Shown here: in pieces, positions 26,401 to 38,799 of the stretch
Layout of the letters: each line of letters starts with the position of its first letter
Numbering within the stretch: position 1 is the first letter of the stretch
Assembly: GCA_932521025.1 (NCBI GenBank)
Contig: OW051473.1
Location: 2,666,001-2,730,000, forward strand
Direction: 5' to 3'
Source of the DNA: Oscheius onirici
Lineage: Eukaryota > Nematoda > Chromadorea > Rhabditida > Rhabditidae
DNA: 64,000 nt
Program-made: the position numbers and the translations under genes
Notes under the pieces: generated by a model
Databases searched by the model: none
The model's input: the letters and a program-made list of their open reading frames with translations, nothing else
What the model was told of the DNA's origin: nothing

Positions 26401-29400
26401 TCTTGTTAACTTCCTCTTCCTCGACCCTGTTTTTTTTTCAAAGAGCAACTAAGCACACGACAGACCTTCTCCTATAAACCTCTCAACCGGTTCAAGGTGT
26501 TTCTTAATGAATTTCTTTCGATCTTTCCAAGTGTTCTGTGACGCGTGATCAAACTCTATATAGACCATTAAGGTCAATTTGGAAGTGATGCTATCCATTG
26601 GTAGAAACCCATCGACTTACGGTTAACTGGTGTCAATTTTGCGAATGCGGGCAAATATTTCGTGGAAAGATCAGACGAAGTCTCACGCGGCGGCTCGTCT
26701 TTTTCAAAAACAAACCGAAACACCAACAAGGAAGTGGTGCACTTTGATCGAAAGTGAAAAGTATTTAGTTTTTGGACTAGGAATTAACTACCCGGTGGTC
26801 GGACTTATTCAAAGCGCTTGCTGGGGGTCAAAGAATAAGAACGTTGCCGAAAATTTTGCCAGCAGCACAGCCACTGTCAATACAGACCACATAGCCCGAG
26901 GGCGGAAAGTGCACAGCATACACAATACGAAGAGAAAAGCCAGAACGGCGCGCCTGCCATGAATCAGTGGCAGAAATCCCGGCCGTCTTTTCAGCTGGTT
27001 ACATATTGTACGGGGGCAAACAATTCTGCCACTGTGAACCGAACCTATCTGATAACCACAGCTATTTTGGGAACCTTCCAAAGAGACACTAAGCGTTCCG
27101 TTTCAAAATTGCATTCTGTTGTTATGGGTTAACATACCGATATAGTAGGTGCAGTCTTGCGTCTTAATCTCAAAGAAATGAGTCAAGGTCTTTTTCAGAT
27201 TCTCATGAACAGCTTCAATATTCTTCAGGTCGAGAACTTCATTCAGAGGAATTTCCTGAGACGATGTGTTATGCGACGATTACAAAATAATATACCTTGA
27301 AGAATCTCGTTGACGTCTCATCCTGGTACATAATTATGCTCTTAGTATCTAGCCTCCAGTAGTGCTTCTTGCGCTAAAATGGTTTCTGGTTAACGTGTTA
27401 AGGTGCTTTCACCATGTTCTGTTGGCTCGTGTAGTGCACCATCCATCCCTCCTTGAGAACCTTGTTGTTTTTCCGTTTGGTCTGTCGAACTGACATCACA
27501 ACTCGCATAAGAGGAATATTCTGAAACAGGGTTGCTCTTAAAAACGTACAATATGATTGTATGTTTAACGATTGGATAAACTAAAGTTAAAACTTTGAAA
27601 ACCTTTGCCACAGACAGAATCCTTGATGCTAGAGAGGCAGACATGTAGCTGGACTACTACATGCAAATGTCGTCAGTCCAGGACATGTTTCCCGACAGGC
27701 CAAAGTAATTGGTAGCGCATGAGCTTATGTTCCAGCGGGAGAAAAAGCGTGCCGTGTTGATGGTGTATACGGTAATGGCAACACATTCCTGCTATATAGC
27801 CCAGCTGGCATGCAAGAAAGCGATGTGGTTTCAGCACACCGCAATAAACGTTTGTAGCATTTTTCCGTCAAAAATAGCTGATTGGACGCGATAAGTTTCG
27901 AACAAATGAAATAGATTCGAAACGGGAACAGTAAGAACTGTTTCAGACCCGAGGTTCATCCAAAATTAGGTTCACACGAAAGTTATTGCGGGAAAAGTAC
28001 TGATTTTTCACTAGATGAATCTCAATAACATCAGATGTTTTTTCATAATGATGTAAGCGATACGTTCACGCTCGGTCAGGTCAATTTATCACCGAGAACT
28101 TCGTATTTGAAATCATTGACTGCTGAAAACTTACGAGAAACAGTCTGCGCAGTTTTTGGTGGGCGGAATGAGAATTTGGCACAGCTGTACATAGTAGCTC
28201 GGACATTCCGGCCGCAATAACTGACACGAGCGAACGGCAAAGTGCCAGTGCTCTATTAATGAGTAGCCATCACATATAAAACAATCCCCTGGGGTAATTA
28301 CATAGTACTGATATGACTCTTTGATTACCATTATTTTACTGTTTGACAAGATTTACTTTTGGTTACTGTGACGCCTTTTCCAGTGGAAAATGATCATTAT
28401 TCCAAGTGTTGGGCTCAACTTAGCCGCACTCTTTTTAGCCACCCACTCAAAGCTTCTTACCTGGCTGTCTGCCGAAATGATGTCATCGTCTGGACTCGTC
28501 TCGTTGCTCACAATACTACCATCAGTGCTCTGTAATGGAGCCGATGGTGTGTTCTGTGCCCGTTTGTGATGTTTAGGAGAGAGCTCAGCTTCCCGTTCAT
28601 CCGAAGTACCTGAATCTCAGTTTTACATACTGAAAATAATTTTTTTGCTAGTTGTGCGCGGGATTTACAACATGCCTCAAACTAAGGATAGCGGAAGTAG
28701 AAAAGCACAACACAAAAGAAAAAGCAAAGTTGTTAGTATTGCCAACCATTAGGATCAGTTATCCAGTTCTTGTCATGGAATTTTGTGTTTATACATTTCG
28801 TGAGGTAGAATTATGCGATAACTGCTCCTAAAAACGAGGCGGGTTTGATGTGTGTCAGTGCTTCAAGAAAGGGGTGTTTCTGCTAAAAATGTATGATCTA
28901 CCCGTTTGGTCGGAATCGAACGGCATCGAGCACATCCGCAGGTTTTCCACACTGCCACTTAGCAATCGACCTAACGCCACACATTATCAATAGAAGAGAA
29001 GAAGAGAGGGGACAGAGAGAAAATCTCCATTCAACTCAAAATACTGGCAAGGGAATCAGCTTGGCGAATATCGGAAAATTCTATTTAATTTTTTGGGGGA
29101 ACTCCCTCATTTGTGTATCTTTCAAGTAATTGCAAAGAGGAGATTAGTTGCAAAATGAAGGAGGATATCCCCCAGTTTCGGCATCATTGAATGAAGTTCA
29201 AAAGTACATAATCTTCCGGCTATTTGCCAAGCTTTCCAAAATGAAATGAAACTGACCGTCATCACCTGCACCCAGAACTAATTGATTCGTCGTGGCTGTA
29301 TTTCCTGGGCAGTCCTTTGCCACAAAGTCGCTGCACTTTTTGTGACAGTTGTATTTACAGTCTGTAGAAAGATTGAAGCCAAATTGGAAAACAAGCTACC

Positions 29401-31806
29401 TCGACATTGCAATCCTTGTCGGATGAGTCCTTTCAACAATTTCTTGCAGTGTTGGCATACTGTAGGCCTCTTATAGCTGTGGACTTGGAACGTATGTGGC
29501 AACTTCATTCTCGTCGCTTCAGCTATTTCCATCCATAGTGGTCTGCCGCTCCATGAACAAGACCTATCCTTTCTTGGCATTTGGAGGTACTGAAATGCAT
29601 TAATGTGTATATGAAAGTTTTATTAGAGTCTTAAAGTATCGTTAAGAGGCTTTTTGGTATTAGAAAACGATACGGATCTCATGATTTTAGACTGCAGACT
29701 TCAGAAGATCTGTTAAAATGTTTTCAGTTTTGAACAAGCAGAGTAACCGAGGTAGAACTAATTTTCAGAGAAGTGAAGGCAAAGACTATGAAAAGGATCG
29801 AAAGGACATTTGCGTTATTTTAATTGGGTCGAAGTTCCTGTCTACACAATGGCATAAAAAAGTGTGAGGTCGTATTTAATTGGGACTCGCTATCATTAGA
29901 CGAACTAGTTCTCTTCACTACGGTATCACATCAAATTCCAACTTACATTGCCGCCAACAGGATCTCCACAGTCGTCCGAGGTTATATAGATGTTCGGCGC
30001 CAGCTGTCCTCCAAGATGAGATTGCGGTCTCGCTGCGTCCAGTGCTTCGAGACAGGAATCTCGACGAGATTGCTATAAAATTCATGGATTTTCAAAACAT
30101 GCAAGCCTACTTACCCTCCTTTCGTTCAGATTCAACATGTTGGAGTTTGTCGGCGATAGAGGTATAGCTGACGGCCTTCGCTGCCTCGAGCCATTACAGT
30201 TGTTCGGTATTTTTGAGGCACACCGTTTGTGATAGTTTAATCCACAGCCTGAATTTGTTTGTTTGTTGACCCACTCATAGTCTAATAGAATTTCCGGACA
30301 AATTTTCTAAATGCCTTCTGATAAGTTGCGTAATTGGCGCCCTTTTGGATAATCTTCCGGATTATCATCTGTGACGCTGAGAGTCCCAAAGGCTTCTTCT
30401 TTCTACAGAAGATGTCTCTTCATCTCCACTTGAACAAACAATTAGTAACAGCATATGCGCGTGTAAAAATAAACATTTGCTTCGAAAATTACCCTCAGAT
30501 TTCCTAAGGATTCGGATTAGATCGAACCGTCGTGCCCTTTACGAAGCTAATCATTGGGGGAGCATTTGAGCTAAAATGCTCCTAACGCCACAAATACAAC
30601 CGGCAGTTTTTCCAACAAGCTCGATGAACTTTACCTTGACATTTGAGTCCCTGTTTCACCAGTCCAAAAAGGAGCTCTCCACAAAAATCGCAGAACGTCG
30701 GAGCTTTATATGAGTGTACATACAAAGTGTGCGGATGAACGACAAGTCTCTCATGTTGTGGACACGCTGAAAAACAGGATTTTTTTGAGAAATGTTCTCT
30801 TTTCAGCAATAATGCTCACCATCCAGAACAATCGTCCGTCTGTTGCAGTCTGGTTTTGTATCAAATGAATAACCCCTGCACGGGGAGGCACATCGGGGAC
30901 ATCCTCCCGACATACTGAATATAGGAGAATTTTGAATCAGATCAAGAAGTTTTGCGGGAGAGACATGCGCGTAGCAAGAGTAGCGCCAGTGTGATGAGAT
31001 GAAGCAGATTATTGGAGACGACACATCATCCTCTGGATTGATTTCGCGAGAAAAATGTGGGCAGCATAGTAAAAAGATTTAAAATCGCGCACAGTTCAAA
31101 AAATCTGGAGGAAAGATATGAACGCCTCTTTGGCTCATCTTAAGGGAGACTTCTCTCCGCCCCCTTTCAACCAGAAGTGCAACAGAGGGCTCTCCAAAAT
31201 GTCGTCAAATGAGATTTCCGTAGACTTACAGCTGATTACTACTTCGACTAATGTTCCTTCTGTGATTTCGGCACTGGTTGTGATGAGCTGGAGAATATTT
31301 ATTGAGCGGAGATCATGCTTGTAGAGTAGAATGTGGTCTATTGTGTTCTCACCAGATTGTCCTGGATACTGAAATAAACGTGCATTTTTGATTGATAGTC
31401 ACTGTTTACCGTTTCCTGAATGAATTTGAAAGCTTCTGTCCTGAGATCTCTTAACGATATTTCTTGAGATTCGATCGTAACCGACCGTTTGTGTACTCCA
31501 GACTGAAAATGAAAAGATCATATCGCGGTGAACATTGTTAGACAACGTAAAAACTTGCTGATTTAATTTCATTTGTTCACTGCTCATTCCACTTGTTAAA
31601 CTTATGAAAACATGTAAATTCATCAGTTCATTAGGCGTTTTCGTTGATTCAAAAATTATTGACAGCTTTTTTGTATCTTTTCTGCTGAGTAGCGCGATAA
31701 TTAGAAGCCATATTGTGTGCTCACCTGGAGTGTGAAACTGAGCCCATTCATGGCGACGGTAAAGTCCCAGTCGAAATGTCGCTGGGGCTGCCCGTTATTG
31801 CATGTT
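20496..31806 (-). CDS. Protein kinase D (PRKD/DKF family)
   Basis: Eighteen exons were joined in phase, giving about 855 residues; the 5' end above 31806 is not resolved. Domains in order are as follows. The N-terminal ubiquitin-like domain (exons 31725-31806, 31410-31502, 31230-31368) contains [17 protein letters not shown] and ILLYKHD. C1a (30635-30766 and 30115-30248) contains [18 protein letters not shown] with all zinc ligands. A linker with basic-Ser sites ([20 protein letters not shown]) is followed by C1b (29400-29589, 29257-29361). The PH domain is 27138-27520. The kinase domain is 20496-21542, with [31 protein letters not shown] and the PKD activation loop [17 protein letters not shown]. 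The C-terminus is PVYV, stop at 20496. The family is a diacylglycerol- and PKC-activated Ser/Thr kinase; in C. elegans DKF kinases act in gut and neurons. A 4.9-kb intron separates the PH exons from the rest. Assignment to dkf-2 rather than dkf-1 is inferred. Confidence 0.95.
22257..27137 (-). other. 4.9-kb intron of protein kinase D
   Basis: This intron separates the PH-domain exons (lowest at 27138) from the PH-kinase linker exon (22036-22256). Many short open frames on both strands were inspected and none carries a domain or paired splice sites. It could hold an internal promoter for a kinase-only transcript or regulatory elements, but nothing specific is visible. Confidence 0.6.
30820..30913 (-). 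CDS. Alternative first exon of protein kinase D
   Basis: Between the ubiquitin-like exons and C1a lies a 94-nt exon with its own ATG (30911-30913), one base after TATATTCAG, a likely spliced-leader acceptor. It encodes 31 codons beginning [18 protein letters not shown] and ends in phase 1 at a GTGAGC donor, which fits exactly the C1a exon (CG TGT CCA...). The upstream ubiquitin-like exon 31230-31368 also ends in phase 1 and can join C1a directly. So this is best read as an alternative start giving a shorter kinase with a Cys-rich N-terminus. Cysteines near the N-terminus could be lipidated or bind metal; that is inference. Confidence 0.7.
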
Positions 31807-34800
31807 CTGTAAAAGATCTTATACCATGAACAGTAGACAAAAAAAAGAAAAAAATTGAACAGAACACATTGTGGGAAATTCAAAAGACTGATTGGAGTGC
31901 GACTTTGTGGTTTTACACCATCCTGTGGGGGCAAATGATCAACAAGAAGCAGCTGCTGGCGTTAAAATTCCGTGAGAAACATTAAAAGAGAAAAGAGAGA
32001 GAGGACATTATTAGACATACATAACCTTCAAAATTAAGTCTAGACTATGCGAGATTAAGTTGGAGCAAAAACCAAACTTTAAAAGGATAAGACTATAATC
32101 AATGGACTCGTGCCATATTCCATAGGGGTCGTCATTAATTCAATGTTTGCATCAGGCACCGGCGGCAAACAGCCAGCAGTAGCTACTCGCTGAGCCAAAC
32201 GACTATTCATCACACATTTTGACACAGATGTTCAATAAAGTTCCCGGCAGCAGGTGCTTTTCTCCAGCGTTCAAATGCTGAGCTTGGTAGGAAATGTCAG
32301 ACTTTTGACTATTGAGCAGGATAATGTCTAAAACACGTTATAGTCAGAGCAGACAAACGGACGAATCTGGGTCAGGTAAACGACATTTGAGTCCATGTTA
32401 CGAAGTGTTAGAAGAAGTCATTCTGAATTGCGTGATAAGATCGTCTTGCATGTTTCGGAATACATTATCCTTAGAGAGGAAAAAAGATAGCTGGTGATCT
32501 GAGTCACTCTATTGCCAGAGTCGAAGAAAAAAGTCACTTGAACCAAAGCTGCTGGAATTGGATTTAGCGGCAGTATTGAAGTGAGGTAACGAAGTTTCCA
32601 GCGGAGTCTGTCAAGAGGCCCAATGATTATAGAGAAATGCTATCAGAAAAAAACTGAGATTTTAAGGCTTGGAAACAGAACAGTAACGAAAAGATTGTAA
32701 ATTCTTGTTTTCATTCCAGCTTTTGTACATATCCCCACATGGAGATCATGGCGATAATCTGGAAGTTTTGGTTATCTTATTTAAAAGGTGTTCAATAACA
32801 TTTGATTTGAGACATATGAAAACATTAACATATCAAAGTGATTTTCAGAGCAAAGATGGAAAATTTACTCAAAGCCGTAAGCAGTTTCAGAAAACCAAAA
32901 AACTGATTCTTCTGTTTTTCAACTTTCTGTAAAGGAGACTTTTTTTATTGTTTTTATTGTTGCGTCAAGCCAATTTGAGCTGAACATCTTGCTTCTACGT
33001 AAGATTACGTCGATCGACTCTTTTCGCAGCGACGAGCGCGAGTACTACTGCATTAAACAGAGAAAAACCCATCTAAAACAGCTAAAAGGTTGTCAAATTT
33101 TACGCCTTTGACCTATTTAGACTTATATATATATATTTCCTAATGGAAATCCAGCCTATTGGAAACTCTAGATCAGTTGTCAATACTAAACTTTTCGGGG
33201 ACAAAAAACACTGTGCTTATAAACTGTCGAAAAAGTTAGAACCACGACTTCTCTTTAGTTCGATGTTACTGAATAAACTGTGTCATTCATCTTGAGGAAA
33301 TATTTGTCTCAGGGTAAGAGAGAGTGACACACGTGGGATAGGAACTGGAGGAGAGGGAATCAGGAAACGAAGGATAATATATGAGTGCCAAGTGCTTAAA
33401 GGTATTCGGGAAGCATTGATCCAGAAGTGCGAGAGGGCCCTCCTCCTAGCCGGTCCACCAGAAACTAATTTGGGTGGAGCAGCTACTAACCCGATGACAG
33501 CCAGGGTCATTAAAATGTTGATCTGGGCTTTTGGTTCAAATTTTTCCAGTAAAAATTAAAGAAATGGTCAAATATGGTGTGATTTCAGAATAATACAATC
33601 CTTAAACTTTATATAAAACTATCCATCTATTGGGCAAAAAATAACTTTGAATTTACTTACGTTTGAAAATAGTGTGAGCTGTTGGTTATAATTGTCGCTA
33701 AAGGCTTGCCTTAATTGGAGGGGGTGTTTGTGCACAAGAAAATGGATATCCGGACAAAAGTAGACTGGTGCTTTTCCAACTCCTTGTCATGTTCTCTACA
33801 ATGATCGATTCTATGAGTCCCCGGGGTGCTATAGTTGCGTCGATGTGTTTGCTTGTAATTTGTATACTTCGGGCTCCAGTTGGATACAACACATTGCGTA
33901 TTAAAAGCATATGTGGATCCCAGGGATGCGAAAATAAAAAGTTTGAAGTACGAGCGAACGAAGAAAATGAAGAAGATGCATCTTGAAATATTTGTGAGGA
34001 ACAAACTGCTGGCGAGACAGTTCTAACTACAGGTGAATGTTTTGTTTTAAATTGGTGGCAAAGAGGTGTGTCACGATTGAGCACCTGATAAACGCAATGA
34101 ATTTAAATATAAACTCAAAAAATTCAAAGATTTTTTAACGAAATATTGGAATCACGAGAGTAGTAATCAAACCGTGTGCAACACATTTTGTTTTCAGCTG
34201 ACTCATACAGCTTTGATCTGCCCGTGAGAAACATGACCCCGTCGCGTCTTCTGTCTCTTGGGAAGTCGAGTTGAAAGAGAAAAAAAATTTGCTTTTGAAT
34301 TTCTAGTCTAAATGGCTAAACGTGCGTGGAGGGCTCTTTGTTGTTGAAGTGAAAAGTGAGTGACGAAAAAGTGGATGATATTTTGCCTTCTGAGAGAAGC
34401 GAGAGTGAGGACTACATGGAAACACGATACTGCGTTCGGGAATTCCATTAGACGGGGCAAAATGCGAGGAGAAGAGCAGAGCAGCGCTATTTAGATATAT
34501 TATGTGGCAGAATCTAGAGAACAGGCTCAGGGTGGCCTCTGGCTGCAATTGAAGAACGCCTCTTCCGCGCCTCTCAGATTGAGAACACACGCAGGGTGAT
34601 GCACGTCAAGTAGAAAAAAGCGACTGCTCTTGTCCTATCGCATGCCACAAATGAGCCTATGTTAATTTGGCAATCTACAGCCAGATGATGGATGTCGTCG
34701 CTTGAAAGAGAGCGCACTTATTTTTTCATACACGTCCAATCATCGTGACCGAGTTTTTTGGCTAGAAATAGACGAGTAATCGGAACGAGAGTCCAAAATT

Positions 34801-37800
34801 AGAATGAGAATTCCAAATGACGAGATGGAAATTAGAGTCACCAGCGACCAGAGAGGCTTTTACAAGGCACATTGCGCTAATGTACGTGTTGATGGCATGA
34901 AACCATTAGGCACCACTCTTTAACGAACATTTTCAAAATAGATATGTGCATCCATTTAGTGAATGTGCTCTTAATGACAAGCCAACATACTCCTTCACTA
35001 TACAATAAATTCACCACACAAAGAATGGTGAAATTAACACCAAAGCCGCAAAAGAAATGTTGTTTCCTGCTGATAACTGTTGAATACAAACAGAGATGTC
35101 CGTATGTATAGAGCGCGGTAAACATGAAACGGAACTTGGAAGTCTAAACTACGATCTAATGATACTTTTAAGATTGATATTTAGTATTTCAGAATACAAA
35201 AGAATCTGCGTACGTCTTTGAAAACAAAGCCCCTAGTACATGTATTCTAAAAGTTGTTCAAAAACTTTTTGAGAAAAGGTGAACCAAAATTCAAAAGTCC
35301 TTCAAGTAAAATCTGTAAGATAGCATTCAAAGAAAACATCGGGTATTGAAGAGTGGACTTCGCTTCATCATCAAGGTCAAAGGAATAGATGACCAGTCTA
35401 AGGTTCCCCCGTTCTCAAAGTCTAGCATAGTTCCAATAAAAATGTTTTAGCGATAGTTTAAAAATCTAATGCTAAAAATGTTATAATGGAAAAACCAAAA
35501 TCTGCTTTAGATTTAAGTGAATTTGGAAAATATGCAAAGAGATGCTGTTTGCAAAACGGCGAAAAGTCCAAAGAGTGTTGGCTATTTGTAAAAGGGAGAG
35601 ACAATTTCCTCATTCTCAACAATAAAGCTCTAATCTAAACGCTGGCCGCGATACCCGGAGAGGCGGCGTCTTGCACGTCTCCTACCGAAGCTCGTCGCAC
35701 CCGGACCACCCTCTAATTGACCAATTATGAGATAATTCAAAGTAGGGAGTGACGAAAGGTTGGCTGCTGAATGAGAAACAGCGCCCTGAAGCTGGGCACT
35801 ATCGATCCTGACGAGAGAAGAAGAAAGGAGTAAGCATTTGGAGGAGACGGCGAAGCTTTTGCCGCAACTTGACCAGCTTGCTTATTACGTGAGCGGCGGA
35901 TTTTTGAGCACGCGCCAAAAGGTTCGTGATATGTCTATCCCTCTTGACTCTTAGGAATTCCTTTCACGCCCCTCCCTATTTGTCGTCCTTCTATGCCTGG
36001 ATTAGCGTTAGATTACATCCGCATAAACGAGGTTTTCCCTGGGGGAGACCGGGATACCGACTTAATTAGGATCCCATGTTCGCATTTTTGTTTTGGCACA
36101 TGTTGCTTTATATCCCATAACACGTTTCACTTTTCATAAGGCAAAGTGCTTAGCCTAGAATATGTCAGAAACGTTATTCCATGCTTGACCTATTTCGCTC
36201 TATGACTGGCCATTGTAATGACATGAGAATAGTGAGTAAAATGGCGCCGTCAAGATTGAAAGATTCTTTTTAAACAAAAATAAAAGGCCTGGATTGAACA
36301 GCTTCTAGTTATTCAGAAATGTATCCAGAAGGTGGCTAATGAAGCCCCTGAAAGAAATAACATTGAGTGCAAGTGTCAACGTGTTTGTTTTAAGGTGCTA
36401 GTGTGGGTATTTTAAGGCAGGCAGGTTGTACGAGTGGATACACTTAGCGCTCCATTTTGAATAAAAGGAAGTGTATGTGAAACCGGCTAGGAAATAGAGA
36501 AGGTAAAAGTAGCCAAGCATGCAGAAGAGGGATGATGAGTTCATTGAGTCTTGCGAGTGCTACCCGCCATTAAAAATGCAACCGCCGTGGGCTTCTTCTC
36601 ATTATCATCTATTCGTCCAGTTATGAAAACTAAAGCTCAAAACTTTATACTGACCTGCCTGATTTTCTTGATATGAGACTCTCGTAGAAGGAGGAAAAGT
36701 AGCCTTCTGAGCGTGTGTCGGAAGAATAGGAGGGCATCTGAAAAGAAAGCGGTAACGGTATTAACGAAGTCTTTGCAACTTTTCAAAGTTGGTCATCCAG
36801 GGCGGCTGTTTCCACAAAGAGAATACGAATTTTGTTTGATTTAGGAAAACTAAAGCTTAGTCACAATTTCCGGCCAAAAAACTTGACAATCATTTTGATT
36901 TACATGCAAGGACTGTCAGTCATACAAAAAAGAACAATTGCAGGGGGAAGTTTCTGGCTACAAAAACTTAAATCAGCATCCGAAAGTTAACATCAAAGTG
37001 TAACACCGAAAAGATTGCAGAAACGAAGCTGGATTGTAATGAGAAGAAAATCTTTGGTTCTGAGTCTCGAATTGTTTTGAAGACCCGAACTAAAATATGA
37101 GCGAAATGGAAAGGAAATTAAATGTCTAAGAGAAGGAGGGCAACAAGTTGAAAGGACAAAAATGTATTAGCTTCATTTGAGTCTTCGCTGATCATTTATG
37201 GTAATCATTATGCTCATAATTCATGTCAGTCAACCGCAAAGGCCTAAAGTTATCCTCAAAGCGATGTAATTTGTGGTGCTATATAAGCTTTTTTAAACAT
37301 AATCTCACTGTGAGAAATGTGGAATAAGATCATAGCTAGAATTTTTAATATAAAAAATCCCTAGAATAGAAAAGAGCTAGACGTATGCATGTAATTTTTG
37401 AAGGCGTGAGTAAATCCAGGAGCTATTTTAAACGGCAGTGATTATCTAATGGGAGTAATCAGACTGTTTTCTGGTAGCACACACGAAAACCAAGGTGCAC
37501 ACACCATTCGTCATAACAAAATTATGTGTGGAATGTGAAAGGTGTGTCTGCTGACTATTGCCTGTCTGACTGTCAGTGATTGGATGACTAGGAAGAACAC
37601 CAGACTTCAACTAACAGATAAGACTGTTAATTAACCAAGCAAAAGGGGATGGAAAACTGTTTTAAAGTAAAATAATTCGAAAAAATGTGTAAGAAAGTAA
37701 TTGCTCAAAATTTTTTTTTTAATATTTTTTAAATCTTCTTATTTTACGACTACTCGATTGATATCCGGTCCCGGAAAAGTTTTATATCTGCTAAATGCAG

Positions 37801-38594
37801 AAGCTTCTTGATAGCGTCCCGATGCCAGTGATCAGAGCTCACAAAAGGAAGACATTTACAAGACTTACAGACTGTGAATAATAATAATCCGAATAGTAGT
37901 CATGACTGGGAACCTGCATCGAATTGGACGGTCGACAGGCAGGCCTGTGGGTCCTGATAACACACGCTGACGCTTTCGCCAGATAATGTCTCCTGCTCCA
38001 GTTTTAGCAATTTAGAAGCCGTTCGTCAGCTGTTTGGTTTGTCTACTTCCCTTACTGTTCTTCTCGCAAACAATGTTCCTGTCGTATTTATATATTTTCA
38101 CTAGAAAGAGCTTTTCAAGAGAGATATTTTTCGTTTTCATTGACTTAAGGTGTCAGCATGTGATTCGGCTAGATCAAAGGAAAAACTGAAACCTACCTCA
38201 TTGCGAATTGCCTTCAGCGACGAATTATGGCGGAAAATGACAAAGGCCTTGAGCTTTGCCAGAACGGATGACCATCGGTGCATCGGGTTGGTACACCTAA
38301 AGTTGGAAAAATGCATTAAACCTCTAGCGCCAGGAACAATCCAATTTTCTGAAGTGGACATAAAACCCACAGAGTTCAAAACAAACCTTCCCTATATTGG
38401 TTGGATCGGTAGCGAAATCTGCTCATTTCCTACTTGAGCTATTTCATTTTGGTACAGTATGAGGATATGAGTAAAAATGTTCTAGCAGTTACCAAAAAAC
38501 GGCACATAGCCGCTGGTATACGAAATGTGACGGGCCATTTTCTTCGCGTGATCATTCATCTCGCGGAATAACTATTATTTTCTTCGGACCGAGT
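31807..38594. other. Gene-poor region upstream of protein kinase D
   Basis: The missing 5' exon(s) of the long kinase isoform should lie in the first part. A 43-codon minus frame starting near 32205 (MNSRLAQRVATAGCLPPVP) is one unsupported candidate. Other frames, for example 33283-33510 minus, which starts with a hydrophobic stretch, have no support. The rest shows AT-rich and pyrimidine-rich non-coding sequence without recognisable repeats or RNA genes. Confidence 0.4.
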
Positions 38595-38615
38595 GGGGGG
38601 GGGGGGGGGGGGGGG
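38595..38615 (+). repeat. Poly-G tract of 21
   Basis: There are twenty-one consecutive G residues on the plus strand. Such monotracts can fold into G-quadruplexes. In C. elegans, long G/C tracts are maintained by the FANCJ-type helicase DOG-1 and are deletion-prone in its absence. The exact count is prone to sequencing error. Confidence 0.9.
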
Positions 38616-38715
38616 CGATGACAGCTTCTCTGCTCCAGGAATAGCTTTTACGAGGTGATGGGAGGAGCTGTTCTTCAAACTCACATGAAATAAAACTAAA
38701 CAAAAATAAAATATT

Positions 38716-38797
38716 CGCAGTCAGCAGGAGTCGAACCTACGCGGGCAGAGCCCAATTGATTTCTAGTCAATCTCCTTAACCACTCGGACATGACTGC
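38716..38797 (-). tRNA. tRNA-Ser (AGA anticodon)
   Basis: The minus strand folds as an 82-nt class II tRNA. The acceptor stem GCAGTCA pairs with TGACTGC and discriminator G follows. The A-box-like D arm is GTCCGAGTGGTTAAGG. The anticodon stem ATTGA/TCAAT encloses the loop CTAGAAA with anticodon AGA. A variable arm of the type seen in serine tRNAs (GGGCTCTGCCC) follows, then the B box GGTTCGACTCC. There is no intron. A TTTTT run about 11 bases past the 3' end can serve as the Pol III terminator. AGA decodes UCU (and, after inosine modification, other UCN) serine codons. Confidence 0.95.
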
Positions 38798-38799
38798 TG

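Noticed and set aside
28884..28975. Possible serine-type tRNA on the minus strand
   Set aside because: A TTCGATTCC and an A-box-like stretch are present, but neither the acceptor nor the T stem pairs.
33283..33510. Possible small secreted or neuropeptide precursor (minus)
   Set aside because: The hydrophobic start is weak, dibasic-flanked repeats are absent and no splice or poly(A) support was seen.
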